DNA from: Microbulbifer variabilis
GTDB lineage: Bacteria; Pseudomonadota; Gammaproteobacteria; Pseudomonadales; Cellvibrionaceae
Assembly: GCF_023716485.1 (NCBI RefSeq)
Contig: NZ_CP092418.1
Coordinates: forward strand, 665,001 to 729,000
Length of the DNA: 64,000 nt
Direction: 5' to 3'
Of this stretch, positions 1 through 9,653 are shown one piece after another (within the stretch, counting starts at the first letter, position 1; every line of letters starts with the position of its first letter). The notes under the pieces were generated by a model. That model saw only the letters and a program-made list of their open reading frames with translations, was not told where the DNA came from and ran no database searches. Made by a program: the position numbers and the translations under genes.

Positions 1-1136
<1,136 letters not shown>

Positions 1137-1337
1137 ACAACAGAGATGGTTACTAACGACTAGCTAAGCTAGCGGATTGTGGAATGAAAGACACACAATG
1201 ATCGCTTGCGGTGTATTACTACAGATTGTTTTACCGACTTATTTGGGGTTATCGCCGGTCAGCAGACCGAGGCAAACAGCGATAACACGGCAGGCCAAGC
1301 AGATTGCTTATAAGACCAACGCCAACCCAAGCCAGTT

Positions 1338-1457
1338 TGCCTGACGACAATAGAGTTGTGGAACCACCTGATCCCTTGCCGAACTCAGAAGTGAAACGCA
1401 ACATCGCCGATGGTAGTGTGGGGCTTCCCCATGTGAGAGTAGGTCATCGTCAGGCTT
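1338..1457 (+). rRNA. rrf: 5S ribosomal RNA
   Basis: This 120-nt segment starts tgcctgacgac, contains the conserved gccgaactcagaagtgaaac core and ends with gtcaggctt, which pairs with the 5' end. It lies 200 bp after 23S, as expected for an rrn operon. No tRNA was seen in the spacer. Confidence 0.97.
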
Positions 1458-1469
1458 CTAATCCGAAAA

Positions 1470-1498
1470 GGGCCACCCAATAGGGTGGCCCTTTTTTT
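1470..1498 (+). terminator. rrn operon rho-independent terminator
   Basis: A perfect 9-bp stem (gggccaccc / gggtggccc) with an aata loop is followed by a run of seven T. It lies 12 bp after 5S rRNA and ends the operon. Confidence 0.93.
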
Positions 1499-1905
1499 AT
1501 GTACAAAAAAATTGAATATATAAAAAATAAAAACAGAGAATAAAAAAATAAATTCAAAATACAGAATAAATAAAAAGCCCAATCGAATTTTTACTCGCAA
1601 CACTCCCGCCGAAAAATCCAACCCGGTAAAAGCTAATGAAAAAAGCGCAGGCTCTAAAAAGCTCCGAAGAGCCTTCCCTCCTATAAATAAAGCACTTTCT
1701 TAAATTTTTTCTGTAAGGAAAAAATGGAAATACAAAAAAATAACGCGCTTTATTTAATCTGTACCTCAGGCACCACCAAAAAAATACCTGAAATTAAAAA
1801 GTGCTCTTTAACCTAGAAAAATTATTGCGTTGAAAAAAACGGCGCAGAAATACCAATAAAAATACCGGTGATTTTTTGCACGTTTTAATGAACCTGTGCA
1901 ACCAC

Positions 1906-2100
1906 GGGGCCTGGCGCGGATATACCGCAGTTATGCACAAGTCTATCCAGACTTTCTGTTAATAACGCCAAGCGGTGGAAAGTGGATAAATGGCTGGTGT
2001 TTTTTTACCCGTTGAAAAGGCCCCCGCGGAAACAGGGGCCTGAGCGTGGATATCCCTGAGTTATACACAGCTCTATCCATGGATTCTGTTAGTAACAGCC
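1906..2100. repeat. Two degenerate direct repeats, each with a DnaA-box-like nonamer
   Basis: Units at 1906-1969 and 2035-2100 share ggggcctg, ggatat, agttat.caca, tctatcca and ttctgtta blocks in the same order, about 129 bp apart. Each holds one TTATNCACA nonamer: TTATGCACA at 1931-1939 and TTATACACA at 2061-2069, both fitting the DnaA-box consensus. They lie in the gene-free, AT-rich stretch 1500-2240 behind the rRNA operon. No coding potential is visible there. Confidence 0.6.
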
Positions 2101-2192
2101 TGTTAATGGAATGGTCACCAGCAGGAAACAGAAATATGCCTTGCTGTTGTGGGTAACTTGGGGAATGGTACGAATAGGATAGGTGAGGTATA

Positions 2193-2217
2193 AAGAGCCT
2201 CCACTGAGGAGGCTCTT
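2193..2217 (-). terminator. Terminator after the M28 peptidase gene
   Basis: A 9-bp perfect stem (agagcctcc / ggaggctct) with a five-base loop lies 24 bp beyond the peptidase stop. Read on the minus strand it ends in tttat. Confidence 0.75.
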
Positions 2218-2240
2218 GTCGTGGTTGTGAGGTGCTTAGT

Positions 2241-3653
2241 TTACTCTTTTATTTTTGAGGGAATTCGGCCGAGGTTATCTTCCATCTCGGTGGCAAGGAA
2301 GGACATCACTACCCAGGCTGCGACGTTCTGGCGCAGGTTCTCTGGCTTCACCTTATCGAGGGTATCGTTAGGGGTATGGTGGTAGTCGAAGTAGTCGGTA
2401 CCATCCTGGTAGAGACCGAAGGCAGGGACTCCTTCGGCGACAAACACGCTACTGTCTGGTCCGCCATAGGATTTGTTATGTCCGCGCTCAATGCCGAGAG
2501 GTGCTAGTAATTGCATCATTTGGTCGGCAATATCGAATTTACTCTCAGGCAAACGAGTATCAAATCTCCAGATCTTACCTGCGCCAAAGTCAGACTCAGA
2601 GATGGCAATAATATTATCCAGCTCGTGACGATGTGCATCTAAATACTGCTTGGCACCGACCAGGCCAATTTCTTCGGCGCCGAAGAGAACTACGCGCAGG
2701 GTACGGCGAGGACGCTTGGGGAGCTCGGCAATCAGGCGAGCGGTCTCCATTACTATGGCGACTCCGGCGCCATCATCCAGCGCTCCGGTACCTTCATCCC
2801 AAGAATCCAGATGGGCGCCAATAATCATGACTTCTTCGGGTTTCTCGCGGCCAGTAATTTCTCCAATAACGTTAAATGATGGGCCATCACTGTGACGCTG
2901 ATTATCTATAACGAGCTTAACTTCTACCGGCTTGCCACGTTTCAACATGGCTTCTAAAAGGTTGGCATCCGGGGCTGACAGTGCCAGTGCGGGAACTGGG
3001 TTTTCGACATCATTAATAGACATCATGCCGGTATGGGCAAAGCGGTCAGAGTCTGTGCCCACGGACCTTAGGAGCAGTGCGGCAGCACCTTTCTCAGCGG
3101 CTGCACGCATACCTTTACTGCGCCCTTGCACTGCGGGGCCGTAGCCTTCACCCGTACGAGCTTTTTCCATACGCTTGTTGATGAAGGCTATTTTCCCTTT
3201 TACCTGTTTAGGGGAGGCTTGCAGTAGGGCTTCAACATCAAGAAACTCGACGATTTCCGCAGTAAGGCCACCTTTGGGGGTTGCTACGCTATAGCCCAGG
3301 GAAGACACCACCAGTGGTTGGGGGTAGGGCGAAACCACCTGGGCGTGGGCATGTCCACGTGTCCAGCGGGGTACTTCAATTTGCTCTGTATAAACCCGAT
3401 CGAACCCCAGGGATTTCATTTTTTCCTGGGCCCAAGCCACTGCACGCCGATCACCTTCCGTACCTGCGCGACGGGGGCCCACTTCTACCGTCAAGGATTC
3501 AACGATGCTATAGGCATCAGAAGAAGTCAGGGCGCGATCACGCAATACTTCTGCCACGGACAGATCTTCCTGGGGTAGTGGCTTCGCCTGGGCGATGCTG
3601 ATCGCTGTGGTTGCAATAAAGGCCCCAGTGAGGGTCAGCAGTTGTTTAAACAT
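2241..3653 (-). CDS. Secreted M28-family zinc metallopeptidase with PA domain
   Basis: This 470-residue protein is a probable exported aminopeptidase/carboxypeptidase-Q-like enzyme. The start at 3653 is chosen because it gives a clean signal peptide (MFKQLLTLTGAF...AQA) and has an AAGGA ribosome site 7 bp upstream; a longer frame to 3686 lacks both. A PA-like insert fills roughly residues 120-250. The M28 zinc ligands follow in order: H and D in GAHLDSWDEGTGALDDG, the paired glutamates in FGAEEIGLVG, D in SESDFGAG, and the late His in HHTPNDT. Family membership is firm; the substrate is not known. The gene is followed by its own terminator. Confidence 0.9.
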   Translation of the reverse strand: MFKQLLTLTGAFIATTAISIAQAKPLPQEDLSVAEVLRDRALTSSDAYSIVESLTVEVGPRRAGTEGDRRAVAWAQEKMKSLGFDRVYTEQIEVPRWTRGHAHAQVVSPYPQPLVVSSLGYSVATPKGGLTAEIVEFLDVEALLQASPKQVKGKIAFINKRMEKARTGEGYGPAVQGRSKGMRAAAEKGAAALLLRSVGTDSDRFAHTGMMSINDVENPVPALALSAPDANLLEAMLKRGKPVEVKLVIDNQRHSDGPSFNVIGEITGREKPEEVMIIGAHLDSWDEGTGALDDGAGVAIVMETARLIAELPKRPRRTLRVVLFGAEEIGLVGAKQYLDAHRHELDNIIAISESDFGAGKIWRFDTRLPESKFDIADQMMQLLAPLGIERGHNKSYGGPDSSVFVAEGVPAFGLYQDGTDYFDYHHTPNDTLDKVKPENLRQNVAAWVVMSFLATEMEDNLGRIPSKIKE

Positions 3654-3682
3654 ATGTTTATCCTTGATTAAAGCTCGTTGAC

Positions 3683-4033
3683 TCAAGATCTAGGTTGTTT
3701 GTTAGGTGTGTTGATAAGTAGCCTACTGCGAATATGCCGCAGTTGTTCCAGCCCCTTCTCGGTAAATAAATAGGGCGGGTGATCACTGGACTCGTGCTCT
3801 TCTATTTCGAGACACTTGAGTCGCATTGCTTCCAGCTCAGGATCATGGCGCATTGGTATCGCCACTAAGGCACGCCATTCACTCTCGCTAGCCTGGCCCG
3901 TGATGGCATCCTCCAGGCCTTTAACAAAGCTGGCTCTGTCCATACGAAATCGCGGAGTGCGCAGATGCATTAATGTCCAGATCACAATGACAAAAGCACA
4001 GAAGGACAGCAGCAGAGTGAGGAACAGGGTCAC
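3683..4033 (-). CDS. Small membrane-anchored protein of unknown function
   Basis: This 116-residue protein has one N-terminal transmembrane segment (about residues 2-23, TLFLTLLLSFCAFVIVIWTL) followed by a charged soluble region. I do not recognise the family. It lies between the permease and the M28 peptidase, all on the minus strand with short gaps, so it is probably co-transcribed with them. Confidence 0.7.
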   Translation of the reverse strand: MTLFLTLLLSFCAFVIVIWTLMHLRTPRFRMDRASFVKGLEDAITGQASESEWRALVAIPMRHDPELEAMRLKCLEIEEHESSDHPPYLFTEKGLEQLRHIRSRLLINTPNKQPRS

Positions 4034-4036
4034 TTT

Positions 4037-4803
4037 CTAGGGCTCCAGCAGTAATTTTATCGCGATGGTCATAGTAACGAGAATAACTACAGGCTTAATC
4101 AGTTTGGCTCCATGGGAAATAACCAGGTTAGATCCTAATCTTGCACCGATAATCTGGGTGCCCGCCATAGTGATACCGACTATCAGTGAAAAGTATCCGC
4201 CCAGCATAAATATAACCAATGAGGTGATATTGGTGGCCAATACCAGCGGTTTGCTTGATGCCGTGGCTTTACGCATGTTGTAACCCAGTAGAGCGGCGAA
4301 TGCCAGGGCATAGAAGGCCCCTATCCCAGGACCAAAAAAACCTCCATAAAAACCAATCCCACCACCAATCAGAATGTTAAATAGCCCAGGGCTTATTCTG
4401 GATTTAGAGTCAATATCAGAAATTCGCGGCGAAAATGCGAAGTAGAGGGCGATGACGATAATTAATATCGGCAGTAGTGTATCGAGTATGTCTCCCCCGA
4501 TTTTAGTGACTGCCCAGGTACCCAGAGCGGAGCCAAAAACGGCCGCTATCAAGCCCGGCCACTGGGGTTTCAGTTGTAAGTGCCCTTTTCGAAAATAGTT
4601 GAAGCTGGATGAGAGAGTACCGAAAACGGCCTGGAATTTATTAGTGCCGAGGGCATCTAGGGGGGGAGGCCAGCCCATAAGAGTGCGGGCAGGGTTAGCA
4701 GGCCTCCGCCGCCGGAGATGGCGTTGATAAAGCCAGCGGTGAAAGCCACCGCGGCGAGTATCAAATATGTGCTAAGGGTTAAATCGCTACTGAATTCTAT
4801 CAC
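4037..4803 (-). pseudogene. TauE/SafE (TSUP) family permease, broken by a one-base frameshift in a G7 run
   Basis: The downstream frame (from 4678) encodes about 210 residues of a polytopic TSUP permease, including GFYGGFFGPGIGAFY. The family N-terminus, with the typical GFINAISGGGGLLTLPALL block, is encoded just upstream in another frame starting at a GTG at 4803. The frames meet at a run of seven G at 4660-4666 (C7 in the mRNA). One extra base there would restore a continuous protein through AGLPPLDALGTNKFQ. It is either a real frameshift, a phase-variable tract or a base-call error. The 5' end overlaps the acyltransferase stop by 17 bp. Confidence 0.8.
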
Positions 4804-5419
4804 GGGAGGAATCACTGCCCTCCAAGAGATCGGTTTGCATATTGTGGTGGAACCCTTGGTATTTACTGAAGCGACGTTGGATTTCCGTCATATCCTCTTC
4901 CAGGTTTCCAGTGGGATGGTAGAGGGAGTCCAGGCAGAAACGCTTGCGAGAAAAGTCCCAGGCAACCAGTAAAATTGGTACCTCGGCAGCATAAGCAATT
5001 CGCAGGAAGCCACTTTTCCACTTAGTGACTTTCTTGCGAGTTCCCTCGGGAGTTATACCGACCCACATTTTTTCGTTATTGCGGTATTGCCTAGCTACCT
5101 GTTTGGCGATGCCCCCTGCAGAACCACGATTGGTGGGCACACCACCGAGCCACATAAAGAGATTTTTAAAGGGGAAGAAAAAAGCTTCCTTCTTCATGAG
5201 CCAGGAAATTTTCACCCTATAAGCCATGATAAAAGGCATGGCCACGACAAAGTCCCAGTTGGAGGTGTGCGGGGCCAGGGCCACCATCACTTTTTTTTCC
5301 GGAGGGAAGGTACCTTCCAGGCGCCATCCCATCAGCCGGATCAGCAGCCTACCAATAGCAGCGGTCAGGCCGTTGCCTAGGCGGGGCATTTCTTCCGGTA
5401 ATTCTTTCTGCTGACTCAT
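4787..5419 (-). CDS. PlsC-like 1-acyl-glycerol-phosphate acyltransferase family protein
   Basis: This 210-residue protein carries the family catalytic motif HTSNWD (H-x4-D) near residue 51 and the substrate-binding motif PEGTRKK near residue 123. Such enzymes transfer acyl chains to lysophospholipids or related acceptors at the inner membrane. The exact acceptor cannot be read from the sequence. It lies 70 bp downstream of prfC on the same strand. Confidence 0.85.
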   Translation of the reverse strand: MSQQKELPEEMPRLGNGLTAAIGRLLIRLMGWRLEGTFPPEKKVMVALAPHTSNWDFVVAMPFIMAYRVKISWLMKKEAFFFPFKNLFMWLGGVPTNRGSAGGIAKQVARQYRNNEKMWVGITPEGTRKKVTKWKSGFLRIAYAAEVPILLVAWDFSRKRFCLDSLYHPTGNLEEDMTEIQRRFSKYQGFHHNMQTDLLEGSDSSRDRIQ

Positions 5420-5489
5420 TATTGATCTCTCTGTCTACTGCTCAAACATCCTGGAACTGACAAGCGATTTCAGGAAACGTCCACCCAAG

Positions 5490-7070
5490 TTAATGCTCGC
5501 GGGTGGCGTAGAAGCGAATATCTGGATAACGCTCCTCCGCCAACTGCAAATTCACACGGGTAGGCGCTAGGTAGGTCAGGTGTCCACTGCCATCTATGGC
5601 AAGGTTGGTACTTGCTTTGCGTTTAAAGTTTTCCAACTCTTTCACGCTCTCGCTTTCCACCCAGCGAGCAGTATTTACATTTACATTTTCATAAATGGCT
5701 TCCACCTTATATTCGTCCTTGAGGCGATAGGCGACCACTTCAAACTGCAGGACACCGACGGCGCCGACAATAATGTCGTTGTTATCCAGTGGGAAAAATA
5801 CCTGGGTAGAGCCCTCTTCGGAGAGCTGCTGCAAGCCCTTTTGCAGTTGCTTTAGTTTTAAAGGATCTTTCAGGCGAATACGACGGAATAACTCCGGGGC
5901 GAAATTGGGAATGCCGGTAAACTTTAGAGACTCACCTTCAGTAAAGGCATCTCCGATCTGGATAGTGCCATGGTTGTGCAGGCCGATAATATCGCCGGCA
6001 ATAGCCTCTTCCACGTGGGTTCGGTCGCCAGCCATAAATGTTACGGCGTCGGCAATTTTTATATCTTTGCCGATGCGTACATGTTTCATTTTCATGCCAC
6101 GGCTATAAGTACCGGAACAGACGCGCATAAAGGCAATACGGTCGCGGTGTTTGGGGTCCATATTGGCCTGAATCTTAAACACAAAACCGGAGAACTTTTC
6201 TTCGTTTGGCTCTACCTGGCGCTCCTGGGTGGCGCGAGGCTGAGGGCCCGGGGCCCATTCGACAAATCCATCGAGCATTTCACGTACGCCAAAATTACCA
6301 AGCGCTGTGCCGAAAAATACCGGAGTCAGTTCGCCAGCTAAATAAGCTTCCAGATTGAATTCGTGGGTAGCGCCGCGTACCAGTTCGATTTCCTCGCGGA
6401 TGTCCTCGGCATATTCGCCGAGTAGCTCATCGGCCTCAGCGGAGTCGAGCCCTTTGATCTGGATATCGTCGGGAATTGTGTGACCCTGGCCTTGAGTAAA
6501 TACGTGAATTGTATCGGTGTAGAGGTTGTATACCCCTTTAAAATTTTTACCGGAGCTTAGTGGCCAATTGATGGGGGCGGCTTGGATATTCAAGACTTCT
6601 TCAATTTCATCCATCACTTCGATGGGGTCGCGAATATCCCGATCCAGTTTGTTGATAAAGGAGAGAATCGGCGTAGTGCGCAGTCGGCACACATTCATCA
6701 ATTTGATGGTGCGGTCTTCGACACCCTTGGCGCCATCAATCACCATCAGTGCAGAGTCGACCGCAGTGAGTACCCGGTAGGTGTCTTCGGAGAAGTCTTC
6801 GTGCCCGGGGGTGTCGAGCAGGTTAACCGTGCGCTCCTTGTAGGGAAACTGCATCACCGAGGAGGTGACGGAGATACCCCTTTCTTGTTCCATGGTCATC
6901 CAGTCGGAGCGCGCGTGGGGACCTTTTTTCCCTTTAACCGAACCTGCCAGCTGAATGGCATTTCCGAATAAAAGTAGCTTTTCGGTCACGGTTGTTTTAC
7001 CGGCGTCCGGGTGGGAAATGATGGCGAAAGTTCTACGTCTTTGAAATTGTTGAGAAAAATCTTGATTCAC
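5490..7070 (-). CDS. prfC: Peptide chain release factor 3 (RF3), 5' end replaced by the prophage
   Basis: This 526-residue translational GTPase recycles RF1/RF2 from the ribosome after termination. P-loop SHPDAGKTT (about residues 17-25), DTPGHEDF and NKLD are all intact and the length is normal. The gene starts at a GTG (7070). The first dozen codons ([12 protein letters not shown]) and everything upstream come from the integrated phage, because the attL core covers codons of the conserved TFAIISHP segment. The native first codons are stranded about 39.5 kb away at 46494-46586. Use of prfC as an attachment site is well known for SXT/R391 integrative elements, which also supply a new 5' end. 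Confidence 0.95.
   Translation of the reverse strand: MNQDFSQQFQRRRTFAIISHPDAGKTTVTEKLLLFGNAIQLAGSVKGKKGPHARSDWMTMEQERGISVTSSVMQFPYKERTVNLLDTPGHEDFSEDTYRVLTAVDSALMVIDGAKGVEDRTIKLMNVCRLRTTPILSFINKLDRDIRDPIEVMDEIEEVLNIQAAPINWPLSSGKNFKGVYNLYTDTIHVFTQGQGHTIPDDIQIKGLDSAEADELLGEYAEDIREEIELVRGATHEFNLEAYLAGELTPVFFGTALGNFGVREMLDGFVEWAPGPQPRATQERQVEPNEEKFSGFVFKIQANMDPKHRDRIAFMRVCSGTYSRGMKMKHVRIGKDIKIADAVTFMAGDRTHVEEAIAGDIIGLHNHGTIQIGDAFTEGESLKFTGIPNFAPELFRRIRLKDPLKLKQLQKGLQQLSEEGSTQVFFPLDNNDIIVGAVGVLQFEVVAYRLKDEYKVEAIYENVNVNTARWVESESVKELENFKRKASTNLAIDGSGHLTYLAPTRVNLQLAEERYPDIRFYATREH
7009..7028. repeat. attL core of the prophage
   Basis: The segment gggtgggaaatgat (7009-7022), one mismatch, then gcgaa, recurs in the same orientation at 46522-46541. 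In both places the minus strand encodes TFAIISHP of RF3 in frame. Sequence diverges outside the core on both sides. Confidence 0.88.
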
Positions 7071-7087
7071 TTAGATTTAACCTTATC

Positions 7088-7110
7088 TGTGTACGCCCCT
7101 GTGTACACAT
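7088..7110. promoter_or_regulatory. GTGTAC-type near-palindrome at the left phage end
   Basis: This 23-bp element (tgtgtac, then tgtgtacacat) matches the element at 46368-46390 in 20 of 23 positions and lies 66 bp from the attL core. It may be an integrase arm site or an operator. A perfect version of the same palindrome sits in the late promoter spacer at 18155-18170. Confidence 0.55.
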
Positions 7111-7147
7111 ATTGAAATATACCCCAAGGCCGAATCTGAAAGGCCGC

Positions 7148-7156
7148 ATTATAACA
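7148..7156 (-). promoter_or_regulatory. Probable extended -10 promoter driving prfC from within the phage
   Basis: On the minus strand this reads TGTTATAAT, an extended -10 (TGnTATAAT), about 80 bp upstream of the prfC GTG. No good -35 is present, which extended -10 promoters can tolerate. A TATAATGC word also lies upstream of the displaced native prfC start at 46633-46638. Confidence 0.5.
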
Positions 7157-7350
7157 AATTGGCCTTTGGTTTTGCTCTCGGGGGCTGACTAGTGGGCGCT
7201 ACTTGGTCAGTTTGATTGGTGCGAATAAGGTACAGGATAAGCTCTTGGCCGCGTACATATGTTGTTGCTGGAGTTGAGTCTGTTCAACAATCCAGGCTTT
7301 GCACCAATGGTTAGTTTGTGCACTTCAAGTTTTGTACTCACATGACATTA

Positions 7351-7380
7351 TTGACATTTGATGTCAGCGTGAGTTGAAAT
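7351..7380 (+). promoter_or_regulatory. Candidate promoter and operator of the secreted cargo gene
   Basis: TTGACA at 7351-7356 and TGAAAT at 7375-7380 are 18 bp apart. The -35 overlaps a palindrome GACATTTGATGTC (7353-7365), which could be a repressor site. The stretch 7157-7350 shows nothing else I can name. Confidence 0.5.
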
Positions 7381-7431
7381 GGCTGTGGACTTGCTGAAAG
7401 TCTTTACACGTCATTTTCAAGGAGCAATGAA

Positions 7432-7839
7432 ATGGAAGTTAAACGAAAATTTATTCTTACAGCGGGATTACTTGCATCTGTAGCATTCTCTGTACCAACA
7501 CTGGCAGCTACATTATCAACAAGCATAGAGCTAAAAAATAATACTTCTTCTGATAATGTGCTCATTAATGGAACAAATTCAACCGGTATTATTTCTCCAC
7601 TATTTCCAAGCCCTGCGGCAGCAAACAGTACGACTTTTCATACCTCAATAACTAATGGTGTGGCGGATGCTGGGGTATTAACCTATCAATCATGTAGGTT
7701 CAATTGGTCAGTAATCCAGATGAATGGCTATTATCAATTCTCAATAGGGGCAACCCCCTCATCTAAGTGCAGTTCAGATGTATTGGTTCAAAATGTATTC
7801 ACAGGTGAATACAAAATAAGATTCAATATCGACGCTTAA
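7432..7839 (+). CDS. Secreted protein of unknown function at the left prophage end
   Basis: This 135-residue protein has a Sec signal peptide (about residues 1-25, cleavage near TLAA) and a mature domain rich in Ser, Thr and Asn with two cysteines (in SCRF and SKCSS) that could form a disulphide. The start has AAGGAG 7 bp upstream and its own promoter. The base composition is clearly more AT-rich than the neighbouring phage genes. It lies between attL and the early-left operon, on the opposite strand, a usual place for lysogenic conversion cargo. I do not recognise a family. Confidence 0.75.
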   Translation: MEVKRKFILTAGLLASVAFSVPTLAATLSTSIELKNNTSSDNVLINGTNSTGIISPLFPSPAAANSTTFHTSITNGVADAGVLTYQSCRFNWSVIQMNGYYQFSIGATPSSKCSSDVLVQNVFTGEYKIRFNIDA

Positions 7840-7850
7840 TCAAGGGGTCA

Positions 7851-7892
7851 ATCCTTAGCGAGGGTGATGATGTGAATACCATCGCTAAGGAT
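7851..7892. terminator. Stem-loop between convergent genes
   Basis: An 11-bp perfect stem (atccttagcga / tcgctaaggat) with a 20-base loop lies between the secreted protein gene and the convergent AlpA-like gene. There is no T run, so termination is only inferred. Confidence 0.45.
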
Positions 7893-7906
7893 GAGGTGAG
7901 GAACAT

Positions 7907-8104
7907 CTAGGCAGCTGCTTGATATGAAACTTGATCCTCCCATTGCTCTACATCATCAATCGCCCAAAGGTTATGGCTGCCAGAGGCTTTGATACGTGGT
8001 TTTGGGAATGGGTTGGTTTCACGCTCTACCCATCTAAAGATTGTACGGCTTGAGCAGCGGTAGCGTTCGCTTAAGTCTTTGGTTGACCAATATCCTTTAA
8101 TCAT
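7907..8104 (-). CDS. AlpA-like small helix-turn-helix protein, possible excisionase
   Basis: This 65-residue protein has the AlpA/MerR-like winged helix pattern (STKDLSERYRCSSRTIFRWV...FPKPRI). Proteins of this family act as excisionases or transcription activators in prophages. It is the last gene of the early-left operon and the closest such protein to attL, which fits an excisionase role by inference. It has an AAGGAAAA ribosome site. Confidence 0.75.
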   Translation of the reverse strand: MIKGYWSTKDLSERYRCSSRTIFRWVERETNPFPKPRIKASGSHNLWAIDDVEQWEDQVSYQAAA

Positions 8105-8153
8105 AAGATTTTCCTTTTTGGCAATTTCTCAATGTCTCTGTTTTGAAGGTCTT

Positions 8154-9635
8154 CTAAGCGGCTGCTTGGTTACAGTCCCCGCTCAGTTGCTTTAAAGCTT
8201 GTTTGATTTTTTTCCCTATCCAGCGCACTACCGGCACCGCCTTGCTGTTGCCTATGGCCTTGTATCGGGGGCCATCGCTGGCCAGGTAATCGCACTCCTC
8301 GGCGGTGAGTTCTCGGCCCAGTTGGCGGCTGTAATAGGCCACCATTTCTGTTTCCACTTTCTTGCGAGTCTCAAGAGGAATTAAGGTGTGGTTATCGGGG
8401 AAGCCCTGCAGGCGTTCGCACTCCACAGGGGTGAGGCGGCGCGCAGCCAAGCCCTGGCGAACTGCGGCAAATCCTTGGCTAGGCTTGCCACCGCCAGAGC
8501 TCAACGTACCAACTAGTGGTGACTCGCGGAGCTCATCACGGCTGTTTTGTGCAAAGGCCACTGCTGTTGTGTGTGTTACCGAAAGCGCCGGGCTTAGGTT
8601 TTCACTGGCGGCGCACTGGGTTCCACTTAGTTCGGCGGGAAAGGCAATTGCGGGCTGTACCAAAAAGGTTTCGCTCTCGAAGTCCTGGCGCCCGGCATGG
8701 GCAGTAACTGCGTGGCTCACATCCACCGGACCAGATTGCCGGTTTTGCCCAAATGCTACAGGCAATAGCCCGCCGGGCATTTCCGCGAGGTCCCGGCCTG
8801 ACTGCTCGCCATAAGTTGCAGTCAGGGTTCCGGTGGTGAGTTGTTCGGGCTCGATGCCCGCGCCACGACGCCTTCCAGCGCCTGCCGTAATAGTTCCGGC
8901 AACTTCTTGCGGCGTTTCTCGGCTCGGCGCAGAATCCCGGCGCAAGCCTTCGCGCTCAAAAAGTATCGCTGCGGGATCGAATCCTTCTCTAGCACTTGCG
9001 ACAAGGAACACACGGCGGCGTCGTTGGGCCACTCCGAAATATTGGGCATCAAGTACCCGCCACGCGATTGTGCGGCGGGGTCCAATAACGTGACCTGACT
9101 TCGACCAGACTGGAAAATGCTGACGGGTTTTCTTGCACCACTGCCAATGGGCGCTGGACCGTCCTGGCTCAGGTTGTGGACCAGGAGTAAGGGTGTTGTC
9201 GTCACCTGCGAGCTCCGCGAGGAAGCAGCCAAAGGCGTTATCTTTCGAGCTAAGGACACCGGGGACGTTTTCCCACACGGCGATGGTTTTTTGCTCTCCC
9301 CGGCTGGTGCGAACATGGTCAATTGCATCGAGTAACTCCACATATTTGATAGTCAGCTGGCCACGCGGATCGCTCAACCCTTCGCGCATCCCCGATACAG
9401 AAAAAGCCTGGCAAGGTGTGCCGCCCACCAATACCTCTGGCGCTTCGACAGTGCCGCGCAGCACCTCCGTGGCAATCTTTGTCATATCTCCCAGGTTGCG
9501 TACTTCCGGCCAGTGGTGAGCCAGAACCGCAGAGGGAAATGGTTCAATTTCTGCAAACCAGATTGCATGCCAGCCCAGTTGCTCCCAAGCCACACTTGCC
9601 GCTTCGATACCGCTGCAGACGCTTCCAAACTTCAT
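8154..9635 (-). CDS. DNA (cytosine-5) methyltransferase, phage orphan type
   Basis: This 493-residue protein begins with the SAM-binding motif FGSVCSGIEAASVAW, has the catalytic GGTPCQAFSVSG (Cys75) and an ENV motif (VWENVPGV), and ends with a motif X-like segment (YKAIGNSKAVPVVRWIG). The middle (about residues 230-400) is the variable target-recognition region. No restriction endonuclease is adjacent. A lone methyltransferase in a phage early operon usually protects phage DNA from host restriction; the target sequence is unknown. Confidence 0.92.
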   Translation of the reverse strand: MKFGSVCSGIEAASVAWEQLGWHAIWFAEIEPFPSAVLAHHWPEVRNLGDMTKIATEVLRGTVEAPEVLVGGTPCQAFSVSGMREGLSDPRGQLTIKYVELLDAIDHVRTSRGEQKTIAVWENVPGVLSSKDNAFGCFLAELAGDDNTLTPGPQPEPGRSSAHWQWCKKTRQHFPVWSKSGHVIGPRRTIAWRVLDAQYFGVAQRRRRVFLVASAREGFDPAAILFEREGLRRDSAPSRETPQEVAGTITAGAGRRRGAGIEPEQLTTGTLTATYGEQSGRDLAEMPGGLLPVAFGQNRQSGPVDVSHAVTAHAGRQDFESETFLVQPAIAFPAELSGTQCAASENLSPALSVTHTTAVAFAQNSRDELRESPLVGTLSSGGGKPSQGFAAVRQGLAARRLTPVECERLQGFPDNHTLIPLETRKKVETEMVAYYSRQLGRELTAEECDYLASDGPRYKAIGNSKAVPVVRWIGKKIKQALKQLSGDCNQAAA

Positions 9636-9653
9636 GATTCTTTCCCTCGTCTT

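Noticed and set aside
1385..1621. A minus-strand frame overlapping 5S rRNA and the terminator
   Set aside because: It overlaps a structural RNA and an AT-rich spacer; the Phe/Ile-rich translation is an effect of composition.
8822..9343. A 173-codon open frame on the minus strand inside the methyltransferase gene
   Set aside because: It lies wholly within the methyltransferase coding sequence in another frame, has no ribosome site and shows low-complexity Ser/Pro composition. The methyltransferase frame carries all conserved motifs.
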